This document shows positions 43,131-52,178 of a stretch of 64,000 nt of DNA, piece by piece (the first letter of the stretch is position 1; every line of letters begins with the position of its first letter). Position numbers and translations under genes: made by a program. Source of the DNA: CAWELS01 sp964468205 (GTDB lineage Bacteria > Acidobacteriota > Terriglobia > Bryobacterales > Bryobacteraceae); assembly GCA_964468205.1 (NCBI GenBank), contig CAYXVG010000001.1:62001-126000 (forward strand). Reading direction: 5' to 3'. Below the pieces are notes generated by a model. That model was not told the origin of the DNA and searched no databases. It saw nothing but the letters and a program-made list of their open reading frames with translations.

Positions 43131-43823
43131 GTGGCCGACACTACCATAAGCTTCGACTTCGATCCATTCGCCAGCGCTGGTGACAAAGCGGAAGCGTCTA
43201 CCTCCCTTCAGGAGGAGGCGCTTATTGAAGCGCTCCAATCCGGAGCAGAGGACGCTTACGAGTATCTGATCGCCTGCTACCAGCAGCCGATATTCAACTT
43301 GGTCTACCGGCTTCTGGAAGATCCCGCCGTTACGGACGATGTAGTACAGGAAGTGTTTGTCAAGGTCTTTCGTCACATCGGCTCCTTCCGGGGGCAGAGC
43401 ACACTGAAGACCTGGATCTATCGCATCGCTGTAAATGAGGCGCACAATCACCGTCGCTGGTTTGGCCGGCGCCGCAAACGCGAGGTCGGCTTGGAGAACG
43501 AAGACGGTTGCAATGGCAGGAGTTATGGGGATTGCCTGCCGGACCCGGGAAGGTCGCCATTCGATCTCACCCTCGACAGCGAGACGATGGCACTCGTCGA
43601 AGAGTCTCTCGCCAGGGTGAAGCCAGTCTACCGGGAGGCTGTTGTTCTTCGTGATATGGAAGATCTGAGCTATGAGGAAGTGGCGGATATCCTTCAGGTA
43701 TCCTTAGGGACCGTGAAGTCCAGAATCCTCCGCGGGCGTGAGGCCTTGCGGAAGGACCTGTCGGATCGGCTGCAGCGGGAACAGGTTTTTGGGTGGAACC
43801 CGCAGTGGGCCGAGCAAGATTAG
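43131..43823 (+). CDS. ECF-type RNA polymerase sigma factor
   Basis: 230 residues from GTG at 43131. Sigma region 2 covers YEYLIACYQQPIFNLVYRL through TLKTWIYRIAVNEAHNHRR; region 4 covers VYREAVVLRDMEDLSYEEVA through SLGTVKSRILRGR. This is the RpoE-like ECF layout with a somewhat long N-terminus and inter-region linker. The next gene, 12 bases on, is an anti-sigma factor with zinc motif, so activity is presumably controlled by it. Confidence 0.95.
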   Translation: MADTTISFDFDPFASAGDKAEASTSLQEEALIEALQSGAEDAYEYLIACYQQPIFNLVYRLLEDPAVTDDVVQEVFVKVFRHIGSFRGQSTLKTWIYRIAVNEAHNHRRWFGRRRKREVGLENEDGCNGRSYGDCLPDPGRSPFDLTLDSETMALVEESLARVKPVYREAVVLRDMEDLSYEEVADILQVSLGTVKSRILRGREALRKDLSDRLQREQVFGWNPQWAEQD

Positions 43824-43835
43824 GATGGGTCAACG

Positions 43836-44540
43836 ATGAAGTGTCGTGAGGTTATTTCGAACTACTCTTCGGCTATGGATGGGAGATCCTCAGACGAAGA
43901 GATCCGCGAACTGCGACGGCATGTCCGGCATTGTCCGGCGTGCGCGTTGCGCATCCACCAGTTGAAATCTTTGAAAGGAACGTTGCGGTCGATGCCCCGG
44001 CGGAATCCACCTGCCAGCTTGACCACGCGACTGCTAGTGGTTGCCTCCCAGCAGAGCAGTCTGCGCCGCCGGCATGCCAGTGGCGCCTCCGTTCTGGCGC
44101 ATTGGATCGATGTCATCCGCGTTCGGAGCGCCAATCTCATGCGCCCAGTGGCCCTCCCCGCGGCTGGCGGCTTGGTCGCGGCGATGCTCCTGTTTAGCAT
44201 GATAGCGCCTGTCTTCACGGTGCGCGCCAGTTCATTGGGAGACGAATTCGACATTCCGACCGTCCTCTCCACGCAGGCCGGGCTCGCTCATTCACGGGGG
44301 GCCAACAACACGCTGAACCAGGACGTGGTCGTGGATGTTTTTGTCGACGGAAACGGCCGCATGATCGACTACACAGTTCCAGCCGGTCAAGTCTGGCAGA
44401 ATGATCCGAAAGCGCGCCGGTGCATCGAGAATTGGCTGATTTTGACGAAGTTCACTCCGGCTACCAAGTTCGGGCAGCCTGCCAGCGGCATGGTCAGGAT
44501 TTACGTCAGCGGCGGCAGCGAGCTCGACGTTCAGGGCTGA
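43836..44540 (+). CDS. Membrane anti-sigma factor with zinc motif and TonB-like C-terminus
   Basis: 234 residues. The anti-sigma zinc motif H-x3-C-x2-C is at H29, C33 and C36 (HVRHCPAC). One membrane helix lies at about 108-130 (VALPAAGGLVAAMLLFSMI). The extracytoplasmic C-terminus (about 165-230) has VVDVFVDGNGRMIDYTVPAG, which resembles the TonB C-terminal fold and could sense envelope signals. It follows the ECF sigma gene directly, its likely partner. Confidence 0.9.
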   Translation: MKCREVISNYSSAMDGRSSDEEIRELRRHVRHCPACALRIHQLKSLKGTLRSMPRRNPPASLTTRLLVVASQQSSLRRRHASGASVLAHWIDVIRVRSANLMRPVALPAAGGLVAAMLLFSMIAPVFTVRASSLGDEFDIPTVLSTQAGLAHSRGANNTLNQDVVVDVFVDGNGRMIDYTVPAGQVWQNDPKARRCIENWLILTKFTPATKFGQPASGMVRIYVSGGSELDVQG

Positions 44541-44552
44541 GCGCTTCACTGC

Positions 44553-45287
44553 GTGCCTCGCAAATTCGGTCAGCACTTCCTCCATCACCAGGGATTTCTC
44601 CGGCGTATAGCCGAGGCCGCCTGTGATGAACCGAACCGGCGGATCGTCGAAATCGGCCCCGGCCGCGGGGCTCTCACCTCACACCTGATCGAGCGCGCCG
44701 CCCGCGTTACCGCCATTGAAATCGACGACGCTCTGATTCCACATCTTGTGGACCGCTTCTCCGCGTGCGAGAACTTCAACCTCGTACACTCCGACATCCT
44801 CCGGACAGACCTCACCCCCTTGCTGCCGGCCGTTGTCGCCGGGAATTTGCCCTACTACATCACATCGCCCATCATCGAGAAGGTCCTCGCCGCGCGGCCC
44901 GCGATTATACGGGCCGTTTTTCTTATCCAGAAAGAGGTGGCGGATCGCCTTACAGCCCGTCACGGCTCGCGTGACTACGGATATCTCTCCGTACAGACCC
45001 AACTGTTGTCGGAACCGGAGATCCTCTTCCGGGTACCTCCCGGGGCCTTCACTCCGCCGCCGAAAGTCGACTCCGCGGTGGTACGGCTCGCTCCCCGGCC
45101 ACAGCCGCTCGTCGCGGATCCCGCCGCCTTCCTCAAATTCGCTGGGGCCTGTTTCCGGCAAAAACGCAAGACGCTACGCAACAATCTGATCGGCGTCTAT
45201 CCCGCAATCGCTGGCCGTCCCGAAGCGCGTCTCCGCGCCGAACAACTCCCGCTTTCGGCTCTCATTGAACTCTACGAACGGCTGTAG
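44553..45287 (+). CDS. rsmA: 16S rRNA dimethyladenosine transferase (KsgA/RsmA)
   Basis: 244 residues from GTG at 44553. FGQHFLHHQGFLRRI at the start, SAM motif VEIGPGRGALTSHL, and the catalytic GNLPYYITSPI identify KsgA/RsmA, which dimethylates A1518 and A1519 of 16S rRNA. The C-terminal FRQKRKTLRNNL is also typical. Slightly short (usual about 260-270). It lies 12 bases after the anti-sigma gene on the same strand, so read-through expression is likely. Confidence 0.97.
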   Translation: MPRKFGQHFLHHQGFLRRIAEAACDEPNRRIVEIGPGRGALTSHLIERAARVTAIEIDDALIPHLVDRFSACENFNLVHSDILRTDLTPLLPAVVAGNLPYYITSPIIEKVLAARPAIIRAVFLIQKEVADRLTARHGSRDYGYLSVQTQLLSEPEILFRVPPGAFTPPPKVDSAVVRLAPRPQPLVADPAAFLKFAGACFRQKRKTLRNNLIGVYPAIAGRPEARLRAEQLPLSALIELYERL

Positions 45288-45319
45288 TCCGTGATGGCCA
45301 TCTTTGCGCCAGCGCCGCC

Positions 45320-46789
45320 GTGCGTGAGATACAGAAAGAGATGCCTGTGCGATCCGGTTTTGTGACCCGTCTGTTCCTTTGGCTCGCGGGGGGGCTGGCT
45401 ATTGCGTGCGTGGCCCTCGCTGTTCTGATTTTCGTCTTCGATCTCCGAATGGAGCTCGACGGCGCCGCCCGGCGTCCCATCTTCTATTTCGGCGACCGCG
45501 AAGACCACTATACCCGCATCGAGGAAGAGCGCGCGCGGATGGAGCAGGGCGCCGTTCAAAGCGAGGCGCCCCCCGCGACCGAGCCAGCGGCTGCTCCAGA
45601 GCCTCCGCCTGCAGAGCCCGCCGCCGCGTCCAATAATTACTGGACCGATTACCGAGGGCCGAACCGCGACGGCCGCTACACACAAACTCCGATCCTCACC
45701 GACTGGCCCTCTGACGGACTGCCAGAACTATGGCGCACCTCGGTCGGTGGCGGATACGCTTCCATGGTGGTCGCCGGCGAGCGGGTCTATACGATCGAGC
45801 AGCGCCGGGACCAGGAAGTGCTTGCCGCCTACGACATGGCCACCGGCACGGAGGTTTGGGCCAATTCCTGGGATGCGAACTTTCAGGAATCCATGGGCGG
45901 ACCCGGCCCCCGCGCTACGCCCGTTTGGCACGATGGGCGGATCTACGCCCTCGGCGCCGAAGGCGAGTTCCGCGTCATCGACGCCGCCACCGGCGAAACC
46001 GTATGGCGCAAGAACATCATCGAGGAGAACGGAGCCAGCAATCTCAACTGGGCCATGGCCGCCTCACCCTTGATCGTGGAGGAGAAGGTGATCGTCCAGC
46101 CGGGCGGCTCCCGCGGCCGCTCCATCGTCGCTTATCACAAGGATACCGGCGACGTCATCTGGACCGCGCTCAACGACAAGCAGGCCTATGCATCACCGAT
46201 GATCGTCACACTGGCGGGCCGCCGCCAGATACTCACCGTGAGCGCCTCCCGCGCCATCGGGCTGACCGTCGAGGACGGCGAACTCCTGTGGGATTATCCC
46301 TGGAGCACTTCCTACGACGTCAATGCGGCCCAGCCCGTCATCACCGGCGAGGACACCTTCATGCTCTCCGCCGGCTACGGACACGGCGCCGAACTCATCC
46401 GAGTCTCCGCTTCCGGAGACAGGCTCCAGGCCGGGCAGGTCTGGAAGTCGAATCGCATGAAGAACAAGTTTGCAAGCTCGGTCTTCCATGATGGCCATAT
46501 CTACGGCCTTGACGAAGCCATCCTCGCCTCTATCGATGCCTCCACCGGGGAGCTCAACTGGAAAGGAGGCCGCTACGGCTACGGTCAGGTGCTCCTCGCG
46601 GGCGAGCACCTCGTCATCACCACCGAACGCGGGGACGTCGTCCTCGTGAAGGCCACCCCTGAATCCCACCAGGAGGTCGCCCGCTTCTCGGCGGTCGACG
46701 GCAAAACCTGGAACACCCCCGCCATCGACGACGGCCTCCTCCTGGTGCGGAATACCCGCGAAATGGTCTGCTACCGGATCGGCGAGTAG
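45320..46789 (+). CDS. Membrane-anchored PQQ-type beta-propeller protein
   Basis: 489 residues from GTG at 45320, or 482 from ATG at 45341. A membrane helix (about 20-42) is followed by a Pro/Ala-rich linker and then a propeller beginning WTDYRGPNRDGRY, with repeated blade motifs AYDMATGTEVW, VIDAATGETVW and AYHKDTGDVIW. These belong to the PQQ-like (outer membrane assembly or dehydrogenase-type) repeat family; no catalytic PQQ site is evident, so a structural or assembly role is more likely. It starts 32 bases after rsmA. Confidence 0.88.
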   Translation: MREIQKEMPVRSGFVTRLFLWLAGGLAIACVALAVLIFVFDLRMELDGAARRPIFYFGDREDHYTRIEEERARMEQGAVQSEAPPATEPAAAPEPPPAEPAAASNNYWTDYRGPNRDGRYTQTPILTDWPSDGLPELWRTSVGGGYASMVVAGERVYTIEQRRDQEVLAAYDMATGTEVWANSWDANFQESMGGPGPRATPVWHDGRIYALGAEGEFRVIDAATGETVWRKNIIEENGASNLNWAMAASPLIVEEKVIVQPGGSRGRSIVAYHKDTGDVIWTALNDKQAYASPMIVTLAGRRQILTVSASRAIGLTVEDGELLWDYPWSTSYDVNAAQPVITGEDTFMLSAGYGHGAELIRVSASGDRLQAGQVWKSNRMKNKFASSVFHDGHIYGLDEAILASIDASTGELNWKGGRYGYGQVLLAGEHLVITTERGDVVLVKATPESHQEVARFSAVDGKTWNTPAIDDGLLLVRNTREMVCYRIGE

Positions 46790-46847
46790 CGATACCCGTT
46801 CGCCGGAACGACTTTGCTGTTCAGAGAGAAGCGCTCTCGGCCCGCGC

Positions 46848-48185
46848 TCACCGCGGCCGCATCTTCAACCAGTGCTTCCCGGGGTCATACGGAAACTTCG
46901 CATCGGCGTCGTCGATAATCTCAACGCCGAGCCCCGGCCCGCTTGGGACTTCGGCGAAGCTGTTCCTCACGACAATCGGCTCCTTGAACAGTCCGCCGCG
47001 GAACGGATTGTAGTGGCGGCAGGATTCGAGCACCTGCCGGTTCGGGATCGCCGCCACGAGTTGAATATTCGACATCCACGTCAAATCGCCGTGCCAGTTG
47101 TGCGGGATGCAAGGCTTGCCATGCAAGTGCGCGTGCTGGGCGATGGCCCAGCCTTCGCTGAGCCCAGTCGTATCGCAGTCCGGCTGTACGATGTCGTAGG
47201 CGCCCCGGTCTATCCAGTCCTGGAACTCGAATCGCGTCGTCATTGTCTCGCCGCCCGAAACCGGCACTCCCCCGAGCGCTTCGCGGATGCGTAGATGCTC
47301 TTCGATTGCCTTGGGGATATCGGCCGGCTGGTTCGGGACTCCCCGCTTCCGGGCCCAGCGGTTCACCGGCTCCTCCACCCACAGGAAATTCAACTCCTTG
47401 AGCGCCGGCGCCAGCTCGATCACCTGGTCCACGTTCAACCGCATGTTCAGTTCGTGTATGAGGCCGAAATCCGGCCCCACTGCCTCGCGCAGACCACGCA
47501 GGAACGGGATGTACTTCGCGATCGTCATGTTCTGCTCGAAGTTCTCGGCCAAGCGGAACTTGAATGACCGGAAGCCCTCCTCCCTGTAGCCGATCGCCTC
47601 GTCGTATAGATCTTCCGGGCGCTTATCGAAGTCGTAGATCGTGCCGGCGCTCGCGTAGTGCTCGATCTGGGTCTCCGGATGGCAGTTCGTGGCGAGCAAT
47701 TCGTACACTGGCCGGTTCTTCGCCTTTCCGATAATGTCCCAGCAGGCGACGTTCACTCCCGCCCAGGCCATCGCCCGGTTTGTCGCCGTGTGGCTTGGCG
47801 CGAAGATCTCGAGGTCAAACGGATTTTTCCCGATGACGCGCGGCTTGATGTACTCTTCCGTGTACTCCTTGACGAACTCCGGGCCCCCATACGGGCTCGG
47901 CCCACCGATACCCGTGATTCCCTGGTTGGTGAACACCTCGGTAAGAATGGTGACTCCGGCGCCGTACCACCATTTCTCCAGCGGCACATCGCAGGAGAAA
48001 AGCCGGACCCGAACGTCGGTGATCTTGAGGTTCTCCCTCGCAACGCCGTCCAGCGGGTGATTCCGGATTCCGCCAGCCGCCGTTTCCGTTCCCGCCTCCG
48101 GATTGGAACATCCGGCCCCCAGCGCCAGTGCGCCGGCCGTGGCGCTGCCCAAGAAAGAGCGGCGCGTCGAAGTGCAGTTGGTCAT
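46848..48185 (-). CDS. Exported enolase-superfamily protein (mandelate racemase/muconate lactonizing type)
   Basis: 445 residues from ATG at 48185. The leader STRRSFLGSATAGALALGAGC is twin-arginine with a possible lipobox. The barrel shows SFKFRL (K-x-R instead of K-x-K), HELNMRL, WVEEP, SGGETM and PHNWHGD, which are metal and catalytic positions of the superfamily. The K-x-R form occurs in some acid-sugar dehydratases. Export of such an enzyme is unusual, as for the mannonate dehydratase-like protein at 6885-7988. The substrate is unknown. Confidence 0.82.
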   Translation of the reverse strand: MTNCTSTRRSFLGSATAGALALGAGCSNPEAGTETAAGGIRNHPLDGVARENLKITDVRVRLFSCDVPLEKWWYGAGVTILTEVFTNQGITGIGGPSPYGGPEFVKEYTEEYIKPRVIGKNPFDLEIFAPSHTATNRAMAWAGVNVACWDIIGKAKNRPVYELLATNCHPETQIEHYASAGTIYDFDKRPEDLYDEAIGYREEGFRSFKFRLAENFEQNMTIAKYIPFLRGLREAVGPDFGLIHELNMRLNVDQVIELAPALKELNFLWVEEPVNRWARKRGVPNQPADIPKAIEEHLRIREALGGVPVSGGETMTTRFEFQDWIDRGAYDIVQPDCDTTGLSEGWAIAQHAHLHGKPCIPHNWHGDLTWMSNIQLVAAIPNRQVLESCRHYNPFRGGLFKEPIVVRNSFAEVPSGPGLGVEIIDDADAKFPYDPGKHWLKMRPR

Positions 48186-48237
48186 AATCTCAATTCCCCA
48201 CAAGACGCTATCACATCAGCGCCCGCGGGGGAGCCGG

Positions 48238-48762
48238 CTATTCGAGACCGCGGAAGCGGGATGGGCCGTGGCGCGGCAACTCCGCCCGGCAGGTGGAGCA
48301 GAAGATGCGCAGCGCTTGCGGGTCATAGTCCTCCAGCCGGTAAGGTTCATTGCATTCGGGACAAACCAGCGGCTCCGGCTCCGCGTCACGTGGTCCGGCG
48401 GCGCCCGTCCGCAACTCTGCCAGCGCCGCTTCGGCCCGTTCTTTCTCCTCGGCGGGAACCAGCACCATCAGCGGAACCATACGCTCGCCCGCGTGCAGAA
48501 GCAGCGCGAGATCGTCGGGCCTCGCCCCGCCGATGTCCAAGAGCTCGTACTCGACACCGGCCGCCCGCAGGCGCTCGGCGACTTGAATCGCGGTCTTCGG
48601 ATCGCGCGTCGAAAATACCTCGGCGAAGCTTCCCTCCACGCCGGTCTCGAAGCTGTCCGGCCGCAGCATCGCGCCGCAATTCACGCACTCCAGAAAGTCC
48701 GCTGTGTTCTCGAATCCGCACTTCGGGCACGGAACGATCGTCTCATCAGGTTCTTGCCACAT
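48238..48762 (-). CDS. Double zinc-ribbon protein with DUF2007-like core
   Basis: 174 residues. An N-terminal zinc ribbon (CPKC and CVNC) and a C-terminal one (CPEC and CSTC) flank a central alpha/beta segment (about 46-110: EVFSTRDPKTAIQVAERLRAAG, LLDIGG, VPLMVLVP) that resembles DUF2007, a putative signal-transducing domain. It probably binds zinc and sits in the cytoplasm. It is the last gene of a four-gene minus-strand run, two bases after the surface-protein stop. Confidence 0.75.
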   Translation of the reverse strand: MWQEPDETIVPCPKCGFENTADFLECVNCGAMLRPDSFETGVEGSFAEVFSTRDPKTAIQVAERLRAAGVEYELLDIGGARPDDLALLLHAGERMVPLMVLVPAEEKERAEAALAELRTGAAGPRDAEPEPLVCPECNEPYRLEDYDPQALRIFCSTCRAELPRHGPSRFRGLE

Positions 48763-48764
48763 TC

Positions 48765-51164
48765 CTAAAACGACTGGGTCATTTCCTGGGAGTCGCCTGA
48801 CGAGTTCACCAGCAGGACGCTGACGCTGGCTACCGCCGTCGAATCACCTTGAATGGTGAACGGCTGTACATACCGGAACGTACTGCCGTATTGCGCCGAC
48901 TCCGCGCCGGTATACCAGGAACTGAACACCTCCCCTAGCTGCACCGTTACCTCGGTGGTCTGCAGATTCGTTCCGGTGCGTTGCGTGAAGCGGAACCGTG
49001 CCCGGGTCATGTCCCGCGGGCTCGACATCCCGACCACGGCAACCTCGAAGCCATTGGAAGTGCGCGATAAGGTCACGGAATTGATTGACGGAGCCGTTCG
49101 CAGCACGGTCATTTCATGGACATCAGTGACACCGCTCTGGCCACCGCCCGGCTCGATGGTGACGGTTACCCGGATCAATCCGGCCACGCTGCCCGTCTGC
49201 ACGCCAAGGCTATCAGCGTCTCCGAAGCGCCCGGCCGTGCTCCCGGAAGGAATACTAAACTGCACTGTCCGGCCGCCAGAGGCGAACTGGACCGCCGGGT
49301 CATCGGCCGGAGCCGTGGCGTCTGGAGTGAATTCCAAGGTGGCAACGCCGGTGAGGTCCGCCGGATACGGAGCCGCGAGCATAATCTGAAGGTCCTGAGG
49401 ATCGGCTGGCTGGGTCTGCGGGGGCAGGCCCTCCACGCTGATTCCCGGCAGGTCCGGCGCCGTGATCCTGACCGCGAAGTCTTGTTGCACACTTTCGCCG
49501 GCCGCATCCGTCACGCGCAGCCGGAAGCCGAAGTCGCCGCCCGCGGAGGGTATGCCGCTCATCTGTCCTCCGCTATCAAGAGACAGTCCTGAAGGCAAAT
49601 CGCCCAGCACCCGCTCCCAGCTATACGGCGGAACTCCTCCTGTTGCCTCGAACGACAGCGAGTAGGAACTGCCCACGGCGCCCTGTGGCAGAATCGGCTC
49701 GGTCACCACCGCCAGTGGGGCCTGCAGCACGCGGAGCCGGAACTCCCTCTCCGCGGTGCGATCGCCGGTATCACCGACGAGAATCGTGAAGCTGTATTCG
49801 CCGGCTTCCTCGGCGGATCCGCTGATGACGCCAGATGCCGCGTCCAGCGAGAGCCCGCCCGGAAGCTCGCCTTCCACGACGGACCAACGATACGGCGGTT
49901 CGCCACCCTCGGCTGCCAGCGTGGCAGTATAGGCGGCTCTTTCCGTGGCGTCCGGCAGTTGCACCGGTGTCGTGATCGTCAGCGGTGGAATCGCGGATGT
50001 GATCGTCAACAGGAAGTTTTTCCGCGCCGTGACCTGTTCCTGGTCCATAACGGCCACTCTGAAATCAAAGGTCCCCGTTTCCACTGGAGTGCCGCTGATC
50101 GTGCCCCTAGAGTCAAGTGTCAGTCCACCCGGGAGCAGGCCGCTAGCCAGGGACCACATATACGGCGGAACACCTCCGGTGGCCTGCAATCTCCGGCTGT
50201 ATCGCGTACCCTGAACCCCGCCCGGTAACGGACTCGCAGTTGTGATGGAAAGCGGTCCAACGACTAGCAGGGTGAACTCCTGGGTGACCGTGTCCTCCGC
50301 CTGATCCCTAACGGTCATCGAAAATTGAAAGAGTCCGGCCTGGGAGGGCTGGCCGTTAATAATGCCGTCTCCAAATAGGGTGAGCCCCGGCGGCAGACTG
50401 CCGCTTGTGCGAGTCCAGGAGTATGGCGGCCGGCCTCCGCTGGCATTCAGTGTTGTCGTATAGAACTCGTTTAGTCGAGCCCTTGGCAACTCGGATCCCG
50501 TAAGAATCGACAGCGGAGCCTGCACAATCCGGATCCGGAAGACCTCGCTATCGCTCTGCTCCCTCGCGTCGTACACGGTAATCTGCACCGAGTAGGTCCC
50601 CGTCTCGACCGGTGTGCCGAGAATCGTGCCGTCCTGAGTTAGATCCAATCCAGGTGGCAAGGCGCCCTCCACCCGAAACCAGCCATACGGAGGAATTCCG
50701 CCGGTAGCGGTGAGGGTGACGCTATAGGGGACGCCAATGTTGCCATCCGGCAGGTCCGGCGGCGTTGTGATTTGCGGCCGATCGGTAACCGTGAAGTTCA
50801 CAGAGTTGGAGAAAGTCGAGCTGGTCGCCGAGAACCTGTTTTCCACGCGGATCGTGATGTTGCCCGCACTGCCTACCAGATCCGCGGCCACACTAGCTCT
50901 GACCTCCGTGTCACTGATCCACGTGGTCGGCAGCACCAACTCCGGCTCGAGGCCCCGCCTCCAGCGCACGAACGTTCCAACGGAAGGAGGCTGGCTGCCG
51001 ATGAAACCGCTGCCGATCACCGTCAATGTGAAACTGGAACTGCCGGCCGGCACGCTGTTCGGCGAAAGTGATCCGATAACCGGAGTTGGGATCTGCGCCG
51101 CCGCTGTTACCGCGAACGCCGCGGCCAGGAGCAGAACCTTGCACACAATGCTCCGCCGCCTCAT
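48765..51164 (-). CDS. Secreted TIG plus He_PIG repeat surface protein
   Basis: 799 residues. A signal peptide (to about 24) precedes a TIG/IPT domain (about 27-126) and five Ig-like He_PIG repeats of about 88 residues (about 131-570), each with the GGxPPYxW and LPxGLxLD landmarks and a GTPxxxG turn. The C-terminal 220 residues form further beta domains. Such proteins are cell-surface or secreted adhesins. The five repeats correspond to about 49450-50774 in DNA. The start overlaps the propeller gene stop. Confidence 0.88.
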   Translation of the reverse strand: MRRRSIVCKVLLLAAAFAVTAAAQIPTPVIGSLSPNSVPAGSSSFTLTVIGSGFIGSQPPSVGTFVRWRRGLEPELVLPTTWISDTEVRASVAADLVGSAGNITIRVENRFSATSSTFSNSVNFTVTDRPQITTPPDLPDGNIGVPYSVTLTATGGIPPYGWFRVEGALPPGLDLTQDGTILGTPVETGTYSVQITVYDAREQSDSEVFRIRIVQAPLSILTGSELPRARLNEFYTTTLNASGGRPPYSWTRTSGSLPPGLTLFGDGIINGQPSQAGLFQFSMTVRDQAEDTVTQEFTLLVVGPLSITTASPLPGGVQGTRYSRRLQATGGVPPYMWSLASGLLPGGLTLDSRGTISGTPVETGTFDFRVAVMDQEQVTARKNFLLTITSAIPPLTITTPVQLPDATERAAYTATLAAEGGEPPYRWSVVEGELPGGLSLDAASGVISGSAEEAGEYSFTILVGDTGDRTAEREFRLRVLQAPLAVVTEPILPQGAVGSSYSLSFEATGGVPPYSWERVLGDLPSGLSLDSGGQMSGIPSAGGDFGFRLRVTDAAGESVQQDFAVRITAPDLPGISVEGLPPQTQPADPQDLQIMLAAPYPADLTGVATLEFTPDATAPADDPAVQFASGGRTVQFSIPSGSTAGRFGDADSLGVQTGSVAGLIRVTVTIEPGGGQSGVTDVHEMTVLRTAPSINSVTLSRTSNGFEVAVVGMSSPRDMTRARFRFTQRTGTNLQTTEVTVQLGEVFSSWYTGAESAQYGSTFRYVQPFTIQGDSTAVASVSVLLVNSSGDSQEMTQSF

Positions 51165-52150
51165 TTCGCACCTCCCCGCACTCCATCGTCAGCCGGGGGC
51201 GGAATAAACGCGATGCGGGGCCGCCCTTCTTCAGCGAACAGCACATATACCGTGCCGTCATCGGCTTCATTCAACTGGAACAACCCGCCGCTCAGCCGCC
51301 GGAGCGTCGTCGGCCGGCGCGGGGTGTCAATTCGCTCGACCGTCCCACGTTCCAGGTCCACCATCGCCACGGACGGAGGATCCTCGTTCGCGATGAATAT
51401 CCGGCGGCCGTCCGGCGCCGCAACGGCCACCGGCGAAGTGACGCCATCCTGCTCCCCTGCCACCCGAGACACGGCTCCCGCCCGCAGCCACGAGACCGAC
51501 CTGGCTCCGAGGTCCGAATAGACAATTTCCTCACTTTCAGGAAGATACGCAACTGAGGCGCGTCCCGCCAGCAAGGCGATACGCTCTTCGCCGCCGCGCG
51601 CAATCTCAAGGAGTTCGCCTTGTGTCGCCACGGCCACGCGCTCGCCATCGTCACGCACCGCTAGTGTCGAAAGCCCGCCGGAGAATTCGTGGCTCCAGGC
51701 CAGCGCTGGCTCATCCGGCAAGCCGGTGAAAACCAGCATGCGGCCCAGACCGGCACTGAATACCGCCGCCGCCTCCCCATTCGAGCTCACGGCCACGGAC
51801 GCGTCGCGCAAACCCCAACGCCCGAGCGCGGAGACTCGGGCGCCACGGCTCAACTCGCGCGCCAACACCACCCGGCCGGTCTCAGCCGCGACTCCGATCA
51901 TGTAATCCCGGTCCGAGGAAACGGCCCATGCCGCCAGTTCCGGCGCCGCCAAAGCGGGTCCCATGCTTGCAGCGCCCGGAATACCCCGTATCAAACGCAC
52001 ACCAGTCGACTTGCCGGCGATAATGCCCATTTGCGGACCGGTCACCCCGCTCGCGGGCTCGCTGCCCTCACTAGCCGCTTGCCTCACCAATTGCCCCATT
52101 GACAGCGCCCCCGTGAGCAGTATCAGGAAAATTAGAACGAACGCTCGCAT
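51161..52150 (-). CDS. Exported beta-propeller-like protein
   Basis: 329 residues from ATG at 52150, placed by AAGGAG eight bases upstream; the open frame extends further but without protein character. The signal peptide (MRAFVLIFLILLTGALSMG) is followed by repeated short strands (DYMIGVAAETGRVVLA, RVAVATQGELLEIA, PDGRRIFIANEDPPSVAMVDL) of a YVTN/WD-like propeller. The ATGA overlap with the He_PIG gene suggests that both are made together, perhaps as a surface complex. Confidence 0.8.
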   Translation of the reverse strand: MRAFVLIFLILLTGALSMGQLVRQAASEGSEPASGVTGPQMGIIAGKSTGVRLIRGIPGAASMGPALAAPELAAWAVSSDRDYMIGVAAETGRVVLARELSRGARVSALGRWGLRDASVAVSSNGEAAAVFSAGLGRMLVFTGLPDEPALAWSHEFSGGLSTLAVRDDGERVAVATQGELLEIARGGEERIALLAGRASVAYLPESEEIVYSDLGARSVSWLRAGAVSRVAGEQDGVTSPVAVAAPDGRRIFIANEDPPSVAMVDLERGTVERIDTPRRPTTLRRLSGGLFQLNEADDGTVYVLFAEEGRPRIAFIPPPADDGVRGGAK

Positions 52151-52178
52151 CACCGTGGCTCCTTTCTCGGGATTTCGG

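Noticed and set aside
46790..46847. Small GAGAG/CTCTC hairpin between convergent genes as a terminator
   Set aside because: Only a five-base stem and no T-run on either strand.
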